Below, one piece after another: positions 22,173 through 35,054 of a stretch of DNA of 64,000 bases. Every line of letters starts with the position of its first letter. Within the stretch, counting starts at the first letter, position 1. This DNA comes from Albula goreensis. Its lineage: Eukaryota; Chordata; Actinopteri; Albuliformes; Albulidae. The translations under genes and the position numbers were made by a program. The notes beneath the pieces were generated by a model. That model was not told the origin of the DNA. It saw only the letters and a list, made by a program, of their open reading frames with translations, and did no database searches. The DNA lies in assembly GCA_022829145.1 (NCBI GenBank), contig CM040746.1:1458731-1522730 (forward strand), in the 5' to 3' direction.

Positions 22173-22949
22173 ACGTGTTTCAATAAAAACTTTTTTCGTC
22201 TGGAGTATAACAACACAAATATAATGAAAAATTAGTGTTTGACAGTACTTGCAAATATCATGAACAAATCAGGTTACAAATGTTGTGTTGCAGGATGGTA
22301 TGCATCCAGACGTCACCCGGCTTTGCGACATGCAGCTCATAGGTCTTCCAGTCTCTCCATCCAGAACCCCAGACAGCGACACACTCATGGAGCTGGCTGC
22401 AGGACCCTGGACAGCGACCAACAAACGTTCCAGTGGTGAACATGTACAGAGTTACATAGTAATGTCCACCCCAGGGAAACGAGCTGGGTCCTTGTTTTTT
22501 CCCGTTTTTTTTTTTCTGAGAAGTTGTACTATTAAATATAATTAAATATAATTATATATAATAACTAATATGTGGGCATTTGTAAAGTGTACTTTTGTGC
22601 CTCTTGTCATCCCACCCATAGGCGTACCAATTTTCCCCTTATGATGTAATGATGTGGAATGATTCGTAATGCCTGGTTTGGATTACATCAATGTGACACT
22701 TAAGAAAATTGGTTACATGCACGCCCTCAACATTAATCATATAATTGTTTCTGTATTATACAAAATGGCTGCAATGACCCCCACCAGTTCACATCAATGG
22801 TTTTATTGTTCTGTTCCTCTGTGCTGGTTTGTATGAAATGGTAGTAAATATGTTTTTGTATTTTAAGTATGATGACGTTTTTCCTGAGCCTTGATACATA
22901 ATGACATCAAAGGCAAGTTTCGGGATTCAAGCACATCGCAAACATGGTA
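22173..22949. other. Unique AT-rich sequence, no gene recognised
   Basis: Overlapping open frames at 22239-22545 on both strands have no domain. A short (AT)n-like run lies at about 22535-22565. Confidence 0.5.
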
Positions 22950-23166
22950 TGTAGTCCAAGTCTAGTGGCTAAGGTACATGACTGGTACCCTTGAGGTTGG
23001 TGGTTCAAGTCCCAGTTCAACCACAGAACACCATTGCTGTTGGGCCCTTGAGTGTGGCTCCTTTACCCCACATTGCTCCCAGGGGGGATTGGCCCTTGGT
23101 TAGCCTAATCAACTGTTAGTCACTTTGGATAAAAAAAAAAACATCAGCTAAATGACTGTAATGTAT
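22950..23166 (+). mobile_element. tRNA-derived SINE, copy 2
   Basis: Same family as the copy at 8844: AAGTCTAGTGGCTAAGGTAC, a perfect B-box-like GGTTCAAGTCCC, the GTTGGGCCCTTGAG body, and CACTTTGGATAAA followed by an A run and CATCAGCTAAATGACTGTAA. The first few bases of the head are lost. The A run inserted in the tail is specific to this copy. Confidence 0.85.
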
Positions 23167-24236
23167 AAGTTGGTTCATACACATGACTGTGTCACTGCTC
23201 ACACTAGCACTTATTAATATTTTCCTGTGGCAGCCATTTTCCCTGTTTGTTTTGCAAAAACTCTGGCAGCTGGCAGACGCTGAGGGCAGACATTGTGTAC
23301 ATGGAGTTAACGCTCTGCTAACATGCCCACTGGTGTAGCCCAGTGTGTAGATTCAGCACACCCTATCCTCAGGGTAGCTTCAGCTCTTCTCAGTTTTGTC
23401 CTGAAGCAAATTTAACATTTATCAGCCCAACACCACATCAGCTTTGTCTTAGTTATTTTGTTTGTGACAAGATAATTTGAAAGTTTTAATTATTTTTATC
23501 CACTTTTACTGTCCACATATTCATGGTTTATACATAGTAGCCATGAAGTCATTTCTAATGACAGTGTCAGTATTGTAGTAGTACTAGTAGCCATGCAACA
23601 GTGTTTTACAACAACAAGAGCTGCAGCCCTGGAGCCATGCAGTTGTCATTGCAGCTCATTGGAAACATCATTCCGATACTATAAAGAAATGCGTTATTTA
23701 AGTAAATATGAGCAGATTCCATGGTTTATACTGTATAAACAGGAGAGTGTTGCATTTCAGTGACACTCAAGGGTCAATACATGGTTTCCCTCTTTTTCTG
23801 GCCCCCTAATGCCCCCATGCATCCCATTAGCCTCACAGAGAAGTGGCTTTCAGTCTGGTGTTGGTGTAACCACGGGAGGCGTCCCTGATAAATATTGTTA
23901 TTCATCGTCTGATCCCCGTTTTTCTATTATGACAGGAAAGCAATAAAGCATACCGTGGAAGGCACATGACGAAGAGCGTGTCCGCAGTTCTACATCACAA
24001 TGCAGGGGGAAAATGAAAAGCTGTCTGGCTGTGCCCTTTTCCGCCGTAATAACTTGACTTGTGTTTGATAAGAGTTACTTCCAGAAACACAAAAGAGGAA
24101 TTTTAATCCTCACCCTTTTCACATTCCTCAGATCTTTCCAGGTTGTCAAACGGAGGAAAAAACACAATACATTTCTCTGCAACCTCGACTCACCCTCACA
24201 GATCTGAACAAAAAGCACCCGCAGCAGGGGGGAAGA
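23167..24236. other. Unique sequence, no gene recognised
   Basis: No exon or repeat recognised. Confidence 0.5.
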
Positions 24237-24277
24237 AAGGAGAGAAAGAGAGAGAGAGAGAGACTGAGAGAGAGAAG
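24237..24277. repeat. (GA)n microsatellite
   Basis: Purine-only GAGAGA run with minor interruptions; it continues as AT-rich sequence to 24310. Confidence 0.9.
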
Positions 24278-26240
24278 AAAAGAATATATATAAATATTAA
24301 TAATTAAAACGCACACGGTTGGACCACAGACTTTGTGTTGTTGGAACAGAGGGAGTCTGGCAGGTTACTGGGGCCTGGCTGGGAGCTCTAAGCCAGGGGC
24401 ACGGTACACCAACACCTCACAGGGTGGATGAAGCTTTGATGCTGAATGCTGGGAAGCTGGAGGACCAGTAGGGTATCGGGAGAGAACCCCCGAGCCTGGA
24501 ACGGCTCATCAAGCGCTCCACATTACAGATCGTTAAGCATTCAGAGAGCCGCCGTCAAACCCTCCCATGCCGCTGAACCATTTTTGTGTGGCAGGCTCCT
24601 CTGGCAGAAGGGAGAGGCAGCGGAAATAGATCGGCCAGCGTGGAAGAAGCACAGGGCCACTGGAAGCGTGCCACTTGTCCCGCGGCTAGACTTGGCTGGT
24701 CCTGCATATCTCAGCAGAGCATTATCTTATATCCACAGCCCCCAGCTCCTCGCTGAGCATCTCGTCTCATCAGGTTCCTGTCACCTGCCCCCGCTTGACC
24801 TTTGACCCCTGCCAGGAGCCATAACTTCCTGTAAAGGGCAACTCTGCAGAGATCTCAAGGTTAGGCCCCATGCCAGATTTGCCCCTGGCAGTACGCGCTA
24901 CAATGATATAATATTTATGAGAAAGAACCCTGGACAGAATTACAACGGTCTTCTCTCTTTTTTTGGAGAGTTTGCTTTTTTTTTGCTTTAATTTTCTCTT
25001 TTTTGAGCAGACAAAAAGAAACATCAGAGGTTGTAGAGACTGGCATAGAGACAGCTAAAATTCCAGACCCCAAATGAGGTTCCAATCACATATTAGTTTA
25101 TTTTAAGGGTGTGAGGCAATGTATTCAAACAAAAACAGTTTTTCTTGGCAGATACTGGTTATGCAGTGCCTGCGAAAATAGTTTCTGTGTTGTCTAGCAT
25201 GGTTGTGTAGCTGTAGAAGATGCTATTTGAATCTGCTGCAGAGATTTTATTGTGGAGTCTTTTGTTGGTTTTTGAAAGATTGCTGCCTTCAGTTTCCAGC
25301 TACCCCGGCAGCAGCTCTGGATATTTCCGTAATTGCAGAGGGTGTTTTGGGCTTCCATGGTTACCAGTTCAAGCAAGGGTTCCAAAATGATTTCCTGACA
25401 ATCCCATATTTCATATGAATGAATAGTGCATTAGCTAAAAAGCATTATCATGCAGCGCGTTTGTAAGTATGAAAATAATATGCAGCTGTTCTGCGTAGAA
25501 TTAAATCAAATAAATGAGCTTTTATTTATTTAATTTGATCATTTTCACTATATGCAGCTGCATGTCATTGTGTATGCTATGCACTACAGACATTCCATAT
25601 TGGCATGGATCCAAAGGTCCACACACTCAAACACACACATATATGAAGTATATACTTCAAAACATGGTGTTTTACATGTGTTTCCCACTTCTTCAAAATG
25701 GAAGCAGTTTCTCAGCCAATCATTTTAGCCTTTAGACTGTTGCGATAGACAAACACAGAGATGGAAGTCCACACATACTTCAATTTGCTTCCTGGCTAGT
25801 TATAATGTTAACCTTCTCACCAGCTGTCCAGCAGAAAAGAAAATCTTATTGCATTGCTTGCTACGTTTTTATTTTATCTTCGTGCTTGTCAGATTGGACA
25901 GGTTGTGTGGGACGGGTTCTAACAGTAATGGAACAGTCTTGGCGTGGGAACAAAAATCCAGAAAATAAAATGAATGCAGAAATGTAGCAATATTTGGTTG
26001 ATTGGGAAGTGGGAAACCGTCATGTTCACAAACAGGAACTTGAGTGACTTCAGGATAGCTCCACTTGGCCGACAGAGATCTTCTGGGACACGGATCTCAG
26101 CAATCGAAATGAGCCTCCGAGAAGCAGGAAGCAGAGACACCAAGGGAAACATGACGGCGGCTGACTGCGAGTGGGAGCACACCGTCCACCCCTGCCCAGT
26201 ATCCTGAAAATGTTCAATCAATAGATAACAAACTGGATGA
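24278..26240. other. Unique sequence, no gene recognised
   Basis: An open frame of 119 codons at 24446-24805 has no recognisable domain and ordinary composition. The rest is AT-rich. An untranslated or non-coding transcript cannot be excluded from sequence alone. Confidence 0.4.
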
Positions 26241-27960
26241 CATCTGGCTGGTGACTTCAACAAAGCAAACCTCAAAAAGGTTATGCAAGACTTTTTCCAG
26301 CATGTCACATCTTCAACCAGGGTTGGAAACACGTTGGATCACTGTTACACCCCGTTCAAGAAAGGTTACAAAGCCACTTCTCTCCCGGCTTTTGGTAAAG
26401 CTGACCATGCCGCCATCTTCCTGATCCCAAAATACAAACAAAGGCTAAGGCAGGAAGCTCTGATAATGAGAGAGGTCAGACGCTAGTCTGTCCAATCAGA
26501 GGCCACATCACAGGACTCGCTGAGTACTTACCTTTATTTTCAACCTGTTCCCGGCCAATGAGGTCCTCACATGCTTCAGAATGTCCACCATTATCCCTAT
26601 ACCCAAGAAGACCAACCCGGCCTGTTTAAATGACTGAAGCCCTGTAGCGCTGACCTCTATGGTGACGACGAACTTTGAGAGGCTCATTAGACCCCCCTTC
26701 AGTTTGTCTATCGCCCCAATAGGAGTACAGGTGATGCTATCGCTCACATCCTCCATTCCACCCTCTCCCACCTGAAAATCGGAAAGGGGAACTATGCGCG
26801 CCAGCTGTTCATTGACTACAATTTGGCGTTTAGCACTACAGTTCCCCTCAGGCTTATCACCAAGCTCAGGGACCTGGGGCTAAGCTCCTCACTCTGCCCC
26901 TGGGTCCAGAGCCTCCTGACTGACAGACCGTAGGTGGTGAACATTGGAAACTGCACCTCCAGTTCCCGAACCCTCAAAACCGGCGTCCCCCATGGCTGCG
27001 TCCTGAGTCCGCTGCTCTTCTCCCTTTACACCTATGATTGCATAGCCACACACAGCTCCGACATCATTGTGAAATTTGCGGATGACGCGGCGGTGGCAGG
27101 CCTGATCTCCAGCAACGACGAGTCAGCCTATCTGGATGAGGTGGAGGTGCTGTGAAATGGTGTGAGGAAAACAACTTGGACCCGAATGTCTCCAAGACCA
27201 AGGAGATGTTGGTGGACTTCAGGCGGGAGAAGCAGAGGACCAATTTCACACCACTCAGGATCAACGGGACCCTGGTAGAGGCCGTGAGCAGCTACAGGTA
27301 CCTTGGCATCCACATGGACCTTGACATGGTCCACACACATCTCCACCCTGGCGAAGAGGGCAAGGCAGCTACAGAAATCCTTCCACTGCGCCACAGTAGG
27401 GTCTGTACTCTCTGGGAGCATCACTGCCTCGTACGCCAATTACAGCTCTCAGGACAAGAAAGCCCTTCACAGTGTGGTCCGATGCGCCGAACACATCACC
27501 AGGACAGCACTGCCCAGGACATCTACAGGACATCTACACCAGGCAGTGCAGGTCCAGGGCAAACCGGATCATCAAGGACATTCACCAACTCCAACCACAA
27601 ACTGTTTCAGCGGCTGCCCTCTGGCAAGCGTCTCCACTCCATCAGGGCCAGGACCGAGAGTCCGAGAAGGAGCTTCTTCCCACAGGCCATACGGTCATAA
27701 ACGCTTTAAACCTCATACAGCTCACATCCTGTACTTACTTTGCACTTTTTTTGCAGCTCGGCACCTTTGCACACAGTTTACACTGGTAATTGTAAATTGT
27801 TTAAAACTGGCACCTTATTATTTATCTATATTTGGCTTATCTTACTTTTTTACTCTGTTTTTATGTACATATAGTTTCTAAGACACCTCAACATAGCTTA
27901 TATATTTTTATTTTTATTATATTGATTTTTGTTACATTACTGGCTATCTGCACATTCCTG
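26241..27960 (+). pseudogene. Dead non-LTR retrotransposon (LINE, jockey/L2-like): endonuclease end, reverse transcriptase, 3-prime end
   Basis: The plus strand encodes, in broken frames, the end of an apurinic-type endonuclease domain (26250-26486: AGDFNKANLKKV, then GNTLDHCYT and GKADHAAIFLIPKYKQ) and then a reverse transcriptase. At 26780-26930 fragments read LITKLRDLGL. At 26934-27155 comes GVPHGCVLSPLLFSLYTYDC and the catalytic FADD at 27075-27086. At 27152-27300 follow KWCEENNL, NVSKTKEMLVDFR and YRYLGIHMDLD. The C-terminal part (27303-27700) includes ISTLAKRARQLQ, YTRQCRSRANRIIKDIHQLQ and LPSGKRLHSIRAR in shifting frames. Several stops and frameshifts, plus loss of sequence between endonuclease and reverse transcriptase, make it inactive. 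A T-rich 3-prime untranslated part follows to about 27960. Motif style fits L2-type LINEs of fish; clade assignment is inference. The FADD core itself is intact. Confidence 0.85.
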
Positions 27961-28069
27961 TTACCAAGTTAGAAAGATGCATCACTGAGATTTGAGATTT
28001 GAACAGGGATATTCACTACAGCTGATTGAATGGATAAAAAGAATGATCTTAGAATAAGGCTGGTGCTGA

Positions 28070-28120
28070 GGTTACACAGGGCAGGGATTGGGTGGCCCTG
28101 GATGGGAGACTTCCCGGTGA
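28070..28120 (+). repeat. Possible 5S-rRNA-derived fragment
   Basis: ACAGGGCAGGGATTGG, then CTGGATGGGAGACTTCCCGG, resembles the internal promoter half of 5S rRNA (AGCAGGGTCGGGCC and TTGGATGGGAGACC). The rest of the 5S gene is absent. It may be a stray fragment, part of a 5S-derived SINE, or chance. Confidence 0.25.
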
Positions 28121-29692
28121 GAGCAGCTGCTGCTGGAGGAGATGATGGTGGGTGCGTAGGGGTAACTTTTCCATCTGGACCAACCATTATCTACGTAATG
28201 GCCCCATATGCCTCGCTGTAACTAACCAATCGTAAGCCTTCGCCGTGCACCTGGGAACAGCACCATTGCTTGACTGAATAAGCTCAATGACTCACCCATA
28301 ACACATGATTGCTCTTTCTTTTTTGTGCGAAATGAAAGCCTGGCTCAGCACCCCTCCGATGGAAATTAGTCTTTGAGGAGCACAAGCATGTGGATCACCT
28401 TAGCGTTACAGAATCTCTGCCCCGTCACTCGGAAAAATGGCGAAAACACCAAACATCCCTGGCTTTCATGTTTATGGATACGTAGAGTGATTTTTGTTGG
28501 ATTAGGAATAAGTGGGAACATCTCTCTACTGAATAACTCGTTTTCGTATGTGTAACTGAAACATCCCTACATGGCTATTGAGCATGTGTGATATCCAGAG
28601 GAACCTAAAGATAGTTAATCTCTGAAAGATAAACCTGGATTTAGTATTATTCTGGTTTTGTTCATATGTACAAAAGTACAAATATTCATCAAAAATGTTG
28701 TGTATTTTTGAATATGAAAAACCGGCCAAGTAAAGATTCCCAAGGATATCGGGTCTGTGTTCAACCCAAGCTTTTTTCACTGTTCTGAACCAATCTTCAC
28801 TCATTTCCGAAGGCTTGTACAGCCAGTGCTGTTTTGCTGCTCTAGATAACTCTAAAAACACTGCTTCCCAGAACTGCGTCCGCCTTGAATTTTTTATTTC
28901 ACTTATTTATTTTCCTCAGAAACATGTTCATAAGGGAATTGCAGATTGGCTGAACCGTTAACTCAGCAGGTATTCTACAAACGGAAACCACAACCAAATA
29001 TTACGTGGCATACCTAATGCACCCTGTAATTGGAAGTGAATTTGATTAGACAGAGTGAACAAAATTTCAGAAATTACTTCAACTGCCAATGTTCTGTTGC
29101 AAATCATATATTGCTAGGCAGAACAGCTAATGAGGAAGAAATGTATTTTTAAAGGTTAGAATCTCTGGATGTTCTGAGCTGACCTCAAGTGGGACATCGG
29201 GTGTGTTCTATCTACAAAGGGCCTTTAGATTCATAGCCCTGATACTTTTATCCTCTTTAAAAACATACCAAAGCTCAAGATTAATTACATGGGCATGAAT
29301 CAAAGAGCAATACATCTATTTTCTTTACCTTGTGCTTCCAGGGACTAGTGTGCTTTGGAAGGATCATCAAACATCTTCAACAGCAACAGCAGCGAGCTTT
29401 GGGTTATTAGCATTTTTTCCCAGTTTTCATAAGTTTATTTATTCTTTCATTAAATGTCCCATCATGTTGGTTGTAAATGATAAACCGGGAGGGTAGATGA
29501 ATGTATTCAGTGACTGAACAATGCATCAAAACCGAGAAGAAATAACAGCGAGTGAATAACAGCAGCGGCAACAAACGTCTCTGTGTGTACTAGCTGAATT
29601 TTAAAACGGCTTCATGAGGCAGTGACACCCCTTTTTACAGCATCCATTTCCACTCGTCAATGGAGCCTTTATTCCGTTAGCATAGGATCACC
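28121..29692. other. Unique sequence, no gene recognised
   Basis: The minus-strand frame of 111 codons at 28526-28861 and others lack domains. No repeat is recognised. Confidence 0.45.
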
Positions 29693-29726
29693 ATCTCTCT
29701 CTCTCTCTCTCTCCCTCTCTCTCTCA
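29693..29726. repeat. (CT)n microsatellite
   Basis: TCTCTCTC run with one CCC interruption. Confidence 0.95.
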
Positions 29727-31245
29727 GATCAATTTCCAATTCAGTTTGAATGCTTCAAGTGCATATTGCTGAAGACTGCAGTATATTGCAGTTAAAAAAA
29801 AAGACAACAATCTAGTCTTTAATAATTAAAATTAAAACAAAAACTGACGAAAACACGATGAGAGCAAGTGCAGATTATCCCACCCCCCGCCCACCAACCA
29901 CACCCACAAATTCCCAAAGTATCCCATATTTTCATGCTTAGCCCTCGAGAAGCATTGTCAAAGCATGGAGTTACTGCCACATGAAAGCCCTTGGAACATA
30001 TTAGCATACAGCCAGATTAGCTGCAGTGAAGCAACTCCATCATAGATAATCTCAGCTGTCTCATGTTTGAGAGACAGGGGTGGAGAAGCGATCTATTCCT
30101 GCGAAGGATTTTCTCTTTCCTTTAAGCACATCCATATTGCCCGTAGTGACATTTTTACCGAGAATCTAAATGGAAGATCAGAGAGGACAGAAAGATAAGA
30201 AAGATTCCATCGCATTTCAACATAGTCTCCTCTTCTCAATTTGATGAGTAATGACTGCCCTTAAAATTTCAGAACAACTTTTTATGAGGGCACCCAGTGA
30301 GGGTCAAATGAAATGAATTAAATTTAACAAAAGAAAAAAAAATGTAATTCAATCAAATTAAATTAAATTAGGAATAAAGATATGCAGAAGTTCTATCTGG
30401 TTTGGCGGTTAATTAAAAATGGTATTAGGGACACGCCATCTAGTGGACACCTGAGGTTCTGAAGTCACATTGGGGGGAGCCATAGGGGGAAATGGGACCT
30501 GGTGCTGTTTGTTACAGCTGGATAGTCCGAGACAGAAACTTTAATAATTCAGTTTTGATGTCTTGTGTGATGACAGTACTCACAGCTGTGCTCTACTGGC
30601 TAAATCCAGGCGCAGAGCCACCGAGGACCTCATTTGACCGTCAGTTGACCCAAACTGTTTTGTTTTTCTAAAGTGGATATAAAAAGGTACAATTTTTGTT
30701 CCCCTGCAGAGCATGGATTTGATGTTGTCCTGAGCATCTTGAGTACACTTTCTCAGAAAAGCAGATCTCGCATCTAAGTTTTATTCCTCTCTGTTTCAGC
30801 TGTTATCTGGAGTAATGGCAGGGGTGTCCTTGTCTTTTCGGCAGGCTTATCTAGTGTTTGAAGCAAAGCCTTTATTTGTTTCCTTCCATCAAAAGATAAC
30901 TTTGAGATGCCGACTTTGATAATAAAATATATTTAGGTACGAGCCCAGTAACGTTGAAGGTCAGCTTGGGTTTGAATATTTTATTGGACACAAGTGCTGT
31001 CTTCTTTTGGTAAAAAGATTAGACGAGATCAGACAAGCTTAATGTTTACCATTTAATTCATTATGGCAGGTCCTGTTCCTGTCTCTGTATTGAAGTCAAG
31101 AAAGTAACTGCCAGTATAAAGTATAAATTCATTTTAAATCAATCAAACTGGTGTAAAATAAGTATGCATTTAATTGAAATCTCCTGAAGTATATGACAAT
31201 GAAAAGATATTCCAATTGGGTAATTTTTCACATCGGTGTAAAATT
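29727..31245. other. Unique sequence, no gene recognised
   Basis: No exon recognised. A C-rich run at 29880-29893 and an AATTAAATT-type repeat at about 30345-30372 are the only local features. Confidence 0.5.
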
Positions 31246-31321
31246 GTGTTCATAAACACTCTGTTTGAAAGGTGTTCATAAACACCCTGCTTGAAAGGTG
31301 TCTGCAAACCTGTTTAAAAAG
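31246..31321. repeat. 26-bp tandem repeat, three copies
   Basis: GTGTTCATAAACAC followed by (T/C)CTG(T/C)TTGAAAG at 31246 and 31272 differ at two positions. A third, shorter copy (GTGTCTGCAAACCTGTTTAA) starts at 31298. Confidence 0.85.
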
Positions 31322-32620
31322 TGGAGTCTAGCAAAACTGTAGAAGGGGGTGAAATGTAAAAATGTGAAAAAAAATCAATTATACTTCCAACCTCTAGAGG
31401 GAGGCAACCCAAGGTTAGATTAATTCACTCGCCCTGATCAAAAGACAGGGCAGGGCATGTGAATCAGTGACGCGGTTCTGTTTTTTTTTTTTTTAATCTT
31501 CTTTCTCTCTGGTTTTGCAGTCACTGGATTGGGTGCAGGAGGGGAATAAATAGCTGCACTCGTTCCTCGTTCGCTCTCCTCTCGGGAGTTTACCCCTTTT
31601 GCCTCTGCTGCAGCTGTTTCTTTTGTTCGGTTTTTTTTATTTCCACCTGGGCTGAGTGTGTCTGTGAGATATCAGAGGCTGAATAAATGGCATCCATAAA
31701 AGCAAAGATAAACAAATGGCTAGCTTCTGCAACAACCAGAAGACAATGAAAAAAGGAATAGGAGGTTCTGTATAACAAGTGCATGCAAGCTAAAAATGTA
31801 TATTTTCGCATTTTTTAATAGCTCGACAGAAAATAGTGAAGGCTCGCTCGAAAGTCAAAGGAATTATAATGATGTTGTATTATTGTGCAGCCACGTTTCT
31901 ATCACGAGTTCTGTCCACTGGCCAATTAGACCAATGCTACATTACTTTTAAGAGCTGTCTACGAGCTAGTCAGGTCATAGTCATTACCTTTAAAAGATTT
32001 TATATAGATTTTAGATACTGACCACTTGGACGATTGCCCGTTAGCTTTAAAAGACTACTCCATCCAGTCTTACACCTGATTTCACGGGACAGTGGCAGGG
32101 AGTGATGACATCAGAGTTCATAAAAGTAGCTTGAAAAGTAACACCCCAGCATTAGCTGAGCATCTCTTGTGTTATATATACAAGAACATACATTACACCA
32201 TTTAGGAAGTAAATTTTGGGAGAAACATGACTCATCAAGAAACATACTTTCACTGACATGTCAATTGTTGGATTTGGATCGCTGTGCACCATTGGATAGC
32301 TACAGGATGTGATAAGGATGTGATAGATCTGCTGAAAGGCACCAGGGTGGGTTCTGCAGGCCTTTAACAGTTCCTGCAGGCTCTTGTAATCATTTCTGAT
32401 CTCAGACATATGGCACAAACCATGATGTAGCTGTAACGTTGTGTTGCAACATTGTGAATTACCACGAGAAGTTAGAGTTGCTGTCTTGTGATTGTTGTTG
32501 ATATTTGTAATGCTTTTCGTTTTGTTTCTTCAACAGATCATCCACAGGGTTTCGTCCATGCTGTCCCTTCTGGCACTTTAACTTTAACCCCATTGCAGAA
32601 CTTTAATACTCTTTTCCCCA
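31322..32620. other. Unique sequence, no gene recognised
   Basis: A T-run at 31482-31494 lies upstream of a higher-complexity block at 31540-31720. That block contains AATAAATAG at 31543 followed by a CpG-containing pyrimidine-rich stretch, which could be a weak promoter-like or conserved element but has no further support. Confidence 0.35.
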
Positions 32621-32623
32621 GCA

Positions 32624-32700
32624 TAATTCACTTTGATTTGTAAGTCACTCTGGATAAGAGAGTCTGCAAAATGTCTACAACGTGATGTAATGTAACAGCA
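32624..32700 (+). mobile_element. SINE/LINE 3-prime tail fragment
   Basis: TTGTAAGTCACTCTGGATAA followed by GAGAGTCTGCAAAATG and ending TGTAATGTAAC matches the 3-prime tail of the SINEs in this window and of fish L2-type LINEs. The head is missing or unrecognisable. The preceding 80 bp may be part of the same LINE 3-prime end. Confidence 0.65.
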
Positions 32701-32838
32701 AATCAATTTCAAATTAATGATTTGACCAAACATTGAACACATTTTGGGAAAACCAAATAGATGTTTTCTATCCCCCTACAAACTAGTGAACTGCGTGTTC
32801 ATTTGTATTTTCGCCAGAGCCTTATACCTGTATAAATA

Positions 32839-33154
32839 CAGGGCGTCCTCGACTTACGAACGAGTTCCATTCCTACAACTTTTCGATTTTAGACGTAAGT
32901 CGGAATTTATACCTAAATTATACCTAAGTTAACACTCACTCTGTACACACAACACATGAAGGACATATAAAATACAGTAATCAAATGAAACAGTCATTAA
33001 AAAAAGAGAGAACAATTTCTTATCTTTATTTCTGTGTTTGTATTTATGAATCAAACCACGTAGGTCGAAACTAGGTTTTTAAAATAATTTCTGGGAGTGC
33101 GTCGTAACCACGAAACGTCGTAACTCGAGACCGTCCTAACCCGAGGACTCCCTG
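32839..33154 (+). mobile_element. TA-flanked MITE (mariner/Tigger-like), copy 1
   Basis: The 316-bp element starts CAGGGCGTCCTCGACTTACG and ends in the inverted counterpart (reverse complement CAGGGAGTCCTCGGGTTAGG). It is bounded on both sides by TA, the target used by Tc1/mariner and Tigger/pogo elements. Internal CGTAAGTCGGAAT and CGTCGTAACTCGAGACC sequences near the two ends extend the inverted symmetry. No coding capacity. The copy at 46830 is the same length and orientation. Confidence 0.8.
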
Positions 33155-34374
33155 TAAAGGATAAATATAATTCATTTTGTTTGGTTTGCATTACGGTTTG
33201 TCATAAAAATACAATATGTTTTTAAAGTATAGCTGCAGAAATGGCTCTTTGGCTCTATTTATGAGTATGTAAGGTAGCCTTACGTGCTTTATGCATATAA
33301 CAGCAACTTTGGAATCTGAGATATGTAGGTCAACGTTACCATACAACCACATGCTGATCCTTGACAAAATGAATCAACCAAATAAAACAGACTTCAGTTC
33401 AACTGGTAATGTATTCCTCTTCCATTCAGCTCCCATAAGGCCTTTGTATTCAATAATTCAGTCTGTGTTTCTCTCACGCGTGCACACGCAGGCCAGCCCA
33501 TGATATACGCCATAAGAATAAATCTCCCTGATGAAATATGAAGAGCAAGGCCATGTTTGGTAGGAAGTTCTAATAAACTGTCAGTAAACCTCGATGGCTC
33601 TCATGGACTGCTCTTCCTCCCCGTAAAATATTATAATGCCATCTCTATTTGGCATGTCAGATTTCATTTTTGAATATAGATTATGGTAATGGTTGTTTTA
33701 TGCTCTGAAAGATTTAGTGTGAATGTCAGATTATAAAAGTTATATATACTAATATATGAGTGATTTGGTCCCTTCATGAAAAAAGTGGTAAACAGGTACC
33801 AAAATATTTATTGAACTTATGGTTACTATCCATTTTAAGCTGTCTTTAAAATTTAACTTGAACTTTGGACATGGAGCCTACAGTCAATCACAGCAATATT
33901 GTCAAACAGGATGTGCCATTAATCAAATGCCTGCCCAGTTTGATATATTTCATATACAAAATATATGCAATTTTATATTCATCTTATAATATTCATTTTA
34001 TATCACATATACATATTTTATATTCAAAAGGTGAAACATTAGACTGGTTTGGCCAACACTCCCAGATAAAACTGGTAAGTAAAAAAAAGTTTTTTTTTCT
34101 GTGATATTGTTCACTTGTACAAAATTCCTCAGAGATTACAGGAAACATTTCACAATATGTTATTGTGTGTGAGCAGTGACGCGAGAGAGATTTTTGAAGT
34201 GGGGTGGATCAAACTGTGAGCAAAAGGTCTCAACTTTTAAACTTATACTATATATATTTAATTTTCTCAAAAGTGGGGGGGGCCATTTGAGCCCCTGTGT
34301 GTGAGAACGACTCTGTGAAAATGTAAAACTAATAAGGGTCATTTTACGGCAACTGTCAGATGTTTTTAATTGGT
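33155..34374. other. AT-rich unique sequence, no gene recognised
   Basis: No exon. A short block at 34265-34320 (AAGTGGGGGGGGCCATTTGA then GTGTGTGAGAACGACTCTG) looks like a fragment of a fish repeat but is not assigned. Confidence 0.45.
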
Positions 34375-34745
34375 GTTTGTTCATAACAAATTTTGGGAGA
34401 GGCAACCTTCGGACAACCCTTCACTCAAACACCAGTATCCATCCAATCAGGTTGTGTACGCAGGTATTAATTTGCCATGTACCTTCTCTCCCATCATGCT
34501 CTCTGTTTCCGGCATCCCTCCCCCTCCCTATCTCCACCTTCACTCACTTCTACTTCCCTTTCTTCTGTTTTTTTCCTGTTTCTGTTTTCAGGGGGTTCAC
34601 TTCATCTTAAAAAATAGTGAGGCATGACACTGCCCCCCTGGACTCCAAGCCCAAGATCAATCTTCCTAACAATATACAACTCGCTACATCATAATAAACT
34701 CCTTCCAAACGCATTCATGTTGTCTGAAGGTTCATTCTCCTGAAA
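34375..34745 (+). mobile_element. LTR-like dispersed repeat, copy A
   Basis: It begins GTTTGTTCATAACAAA and shares with copy B (53197) the blocks CGGACAACCCTTCACTC, GTCCAATC-like, CTCCCATCATGCTCTCTG, GGCATCCCTCCCCCTCCC, GGGGGTTCAC and GTGAGGCATGAC. It then has CCTGGACTCCAAGCCCAAGA, AATAAACTCC (polyadenylation-like AATAAA at about 34693) and TTGTCTGAAGGTTCATTCTC near the end. A CT-rich body, AATAAA about 50 bp from the end and defined edges without coding sequence suggest a solo LTR, though TG...CA ends are not evident. A SINE-like or other repeat remains possible. Confidence 0.6.
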
Positions 34746-34929
34746 TATAATTACTCAATTGGCAGACAGAACAGCACCCCCTATTTGCAGATGCAGAGTA
34801 CTGCAGAATGCTGGACATGTTTCAAAGCTTCCTATTAATGTCCTTGAAACAACCAGTTGTGCTCCAGCGTTCCAGTAAAGGCAGGTCTACACAGCTATAG
34901 AGGTCAGACTGAAGAAGCATGCACTCTCT

Positions 34930-35054
34930 GACACACACACACACACACACACACTCGCATATGCAGACACAATTACTCACATTCTCTCTCCCTCTCTCTC
35001 TCTCTTTCTCTTCCTTTCAGACTCATGCACACACACACACACACACACACACAT
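34930..35054. repeat. Microsatellite cluster: (CA)n, (CT)n, (CA)n
   Basis: CA runs at 34930-34954 and 35029-35053 flank a CT-rich run at 34982-35020. Confidence 0.9.

Noticed and set aside
24446..24805. 119-codon open frame as a gene
   Set aside because: No domain, no similarity I recognise, and length within chance for moderately GC-rich sequence.
26934..27700. Functional reverse transcriptase gene
   Set aside because: Conserved motifs are spread over several frames with stops and frameshifts; the element is dead.
28070..28120. 5S rRNA gene
   Set aside because: Only part of the internal region resembles 5S; the 5-prime half and 3-prime stem are missing.
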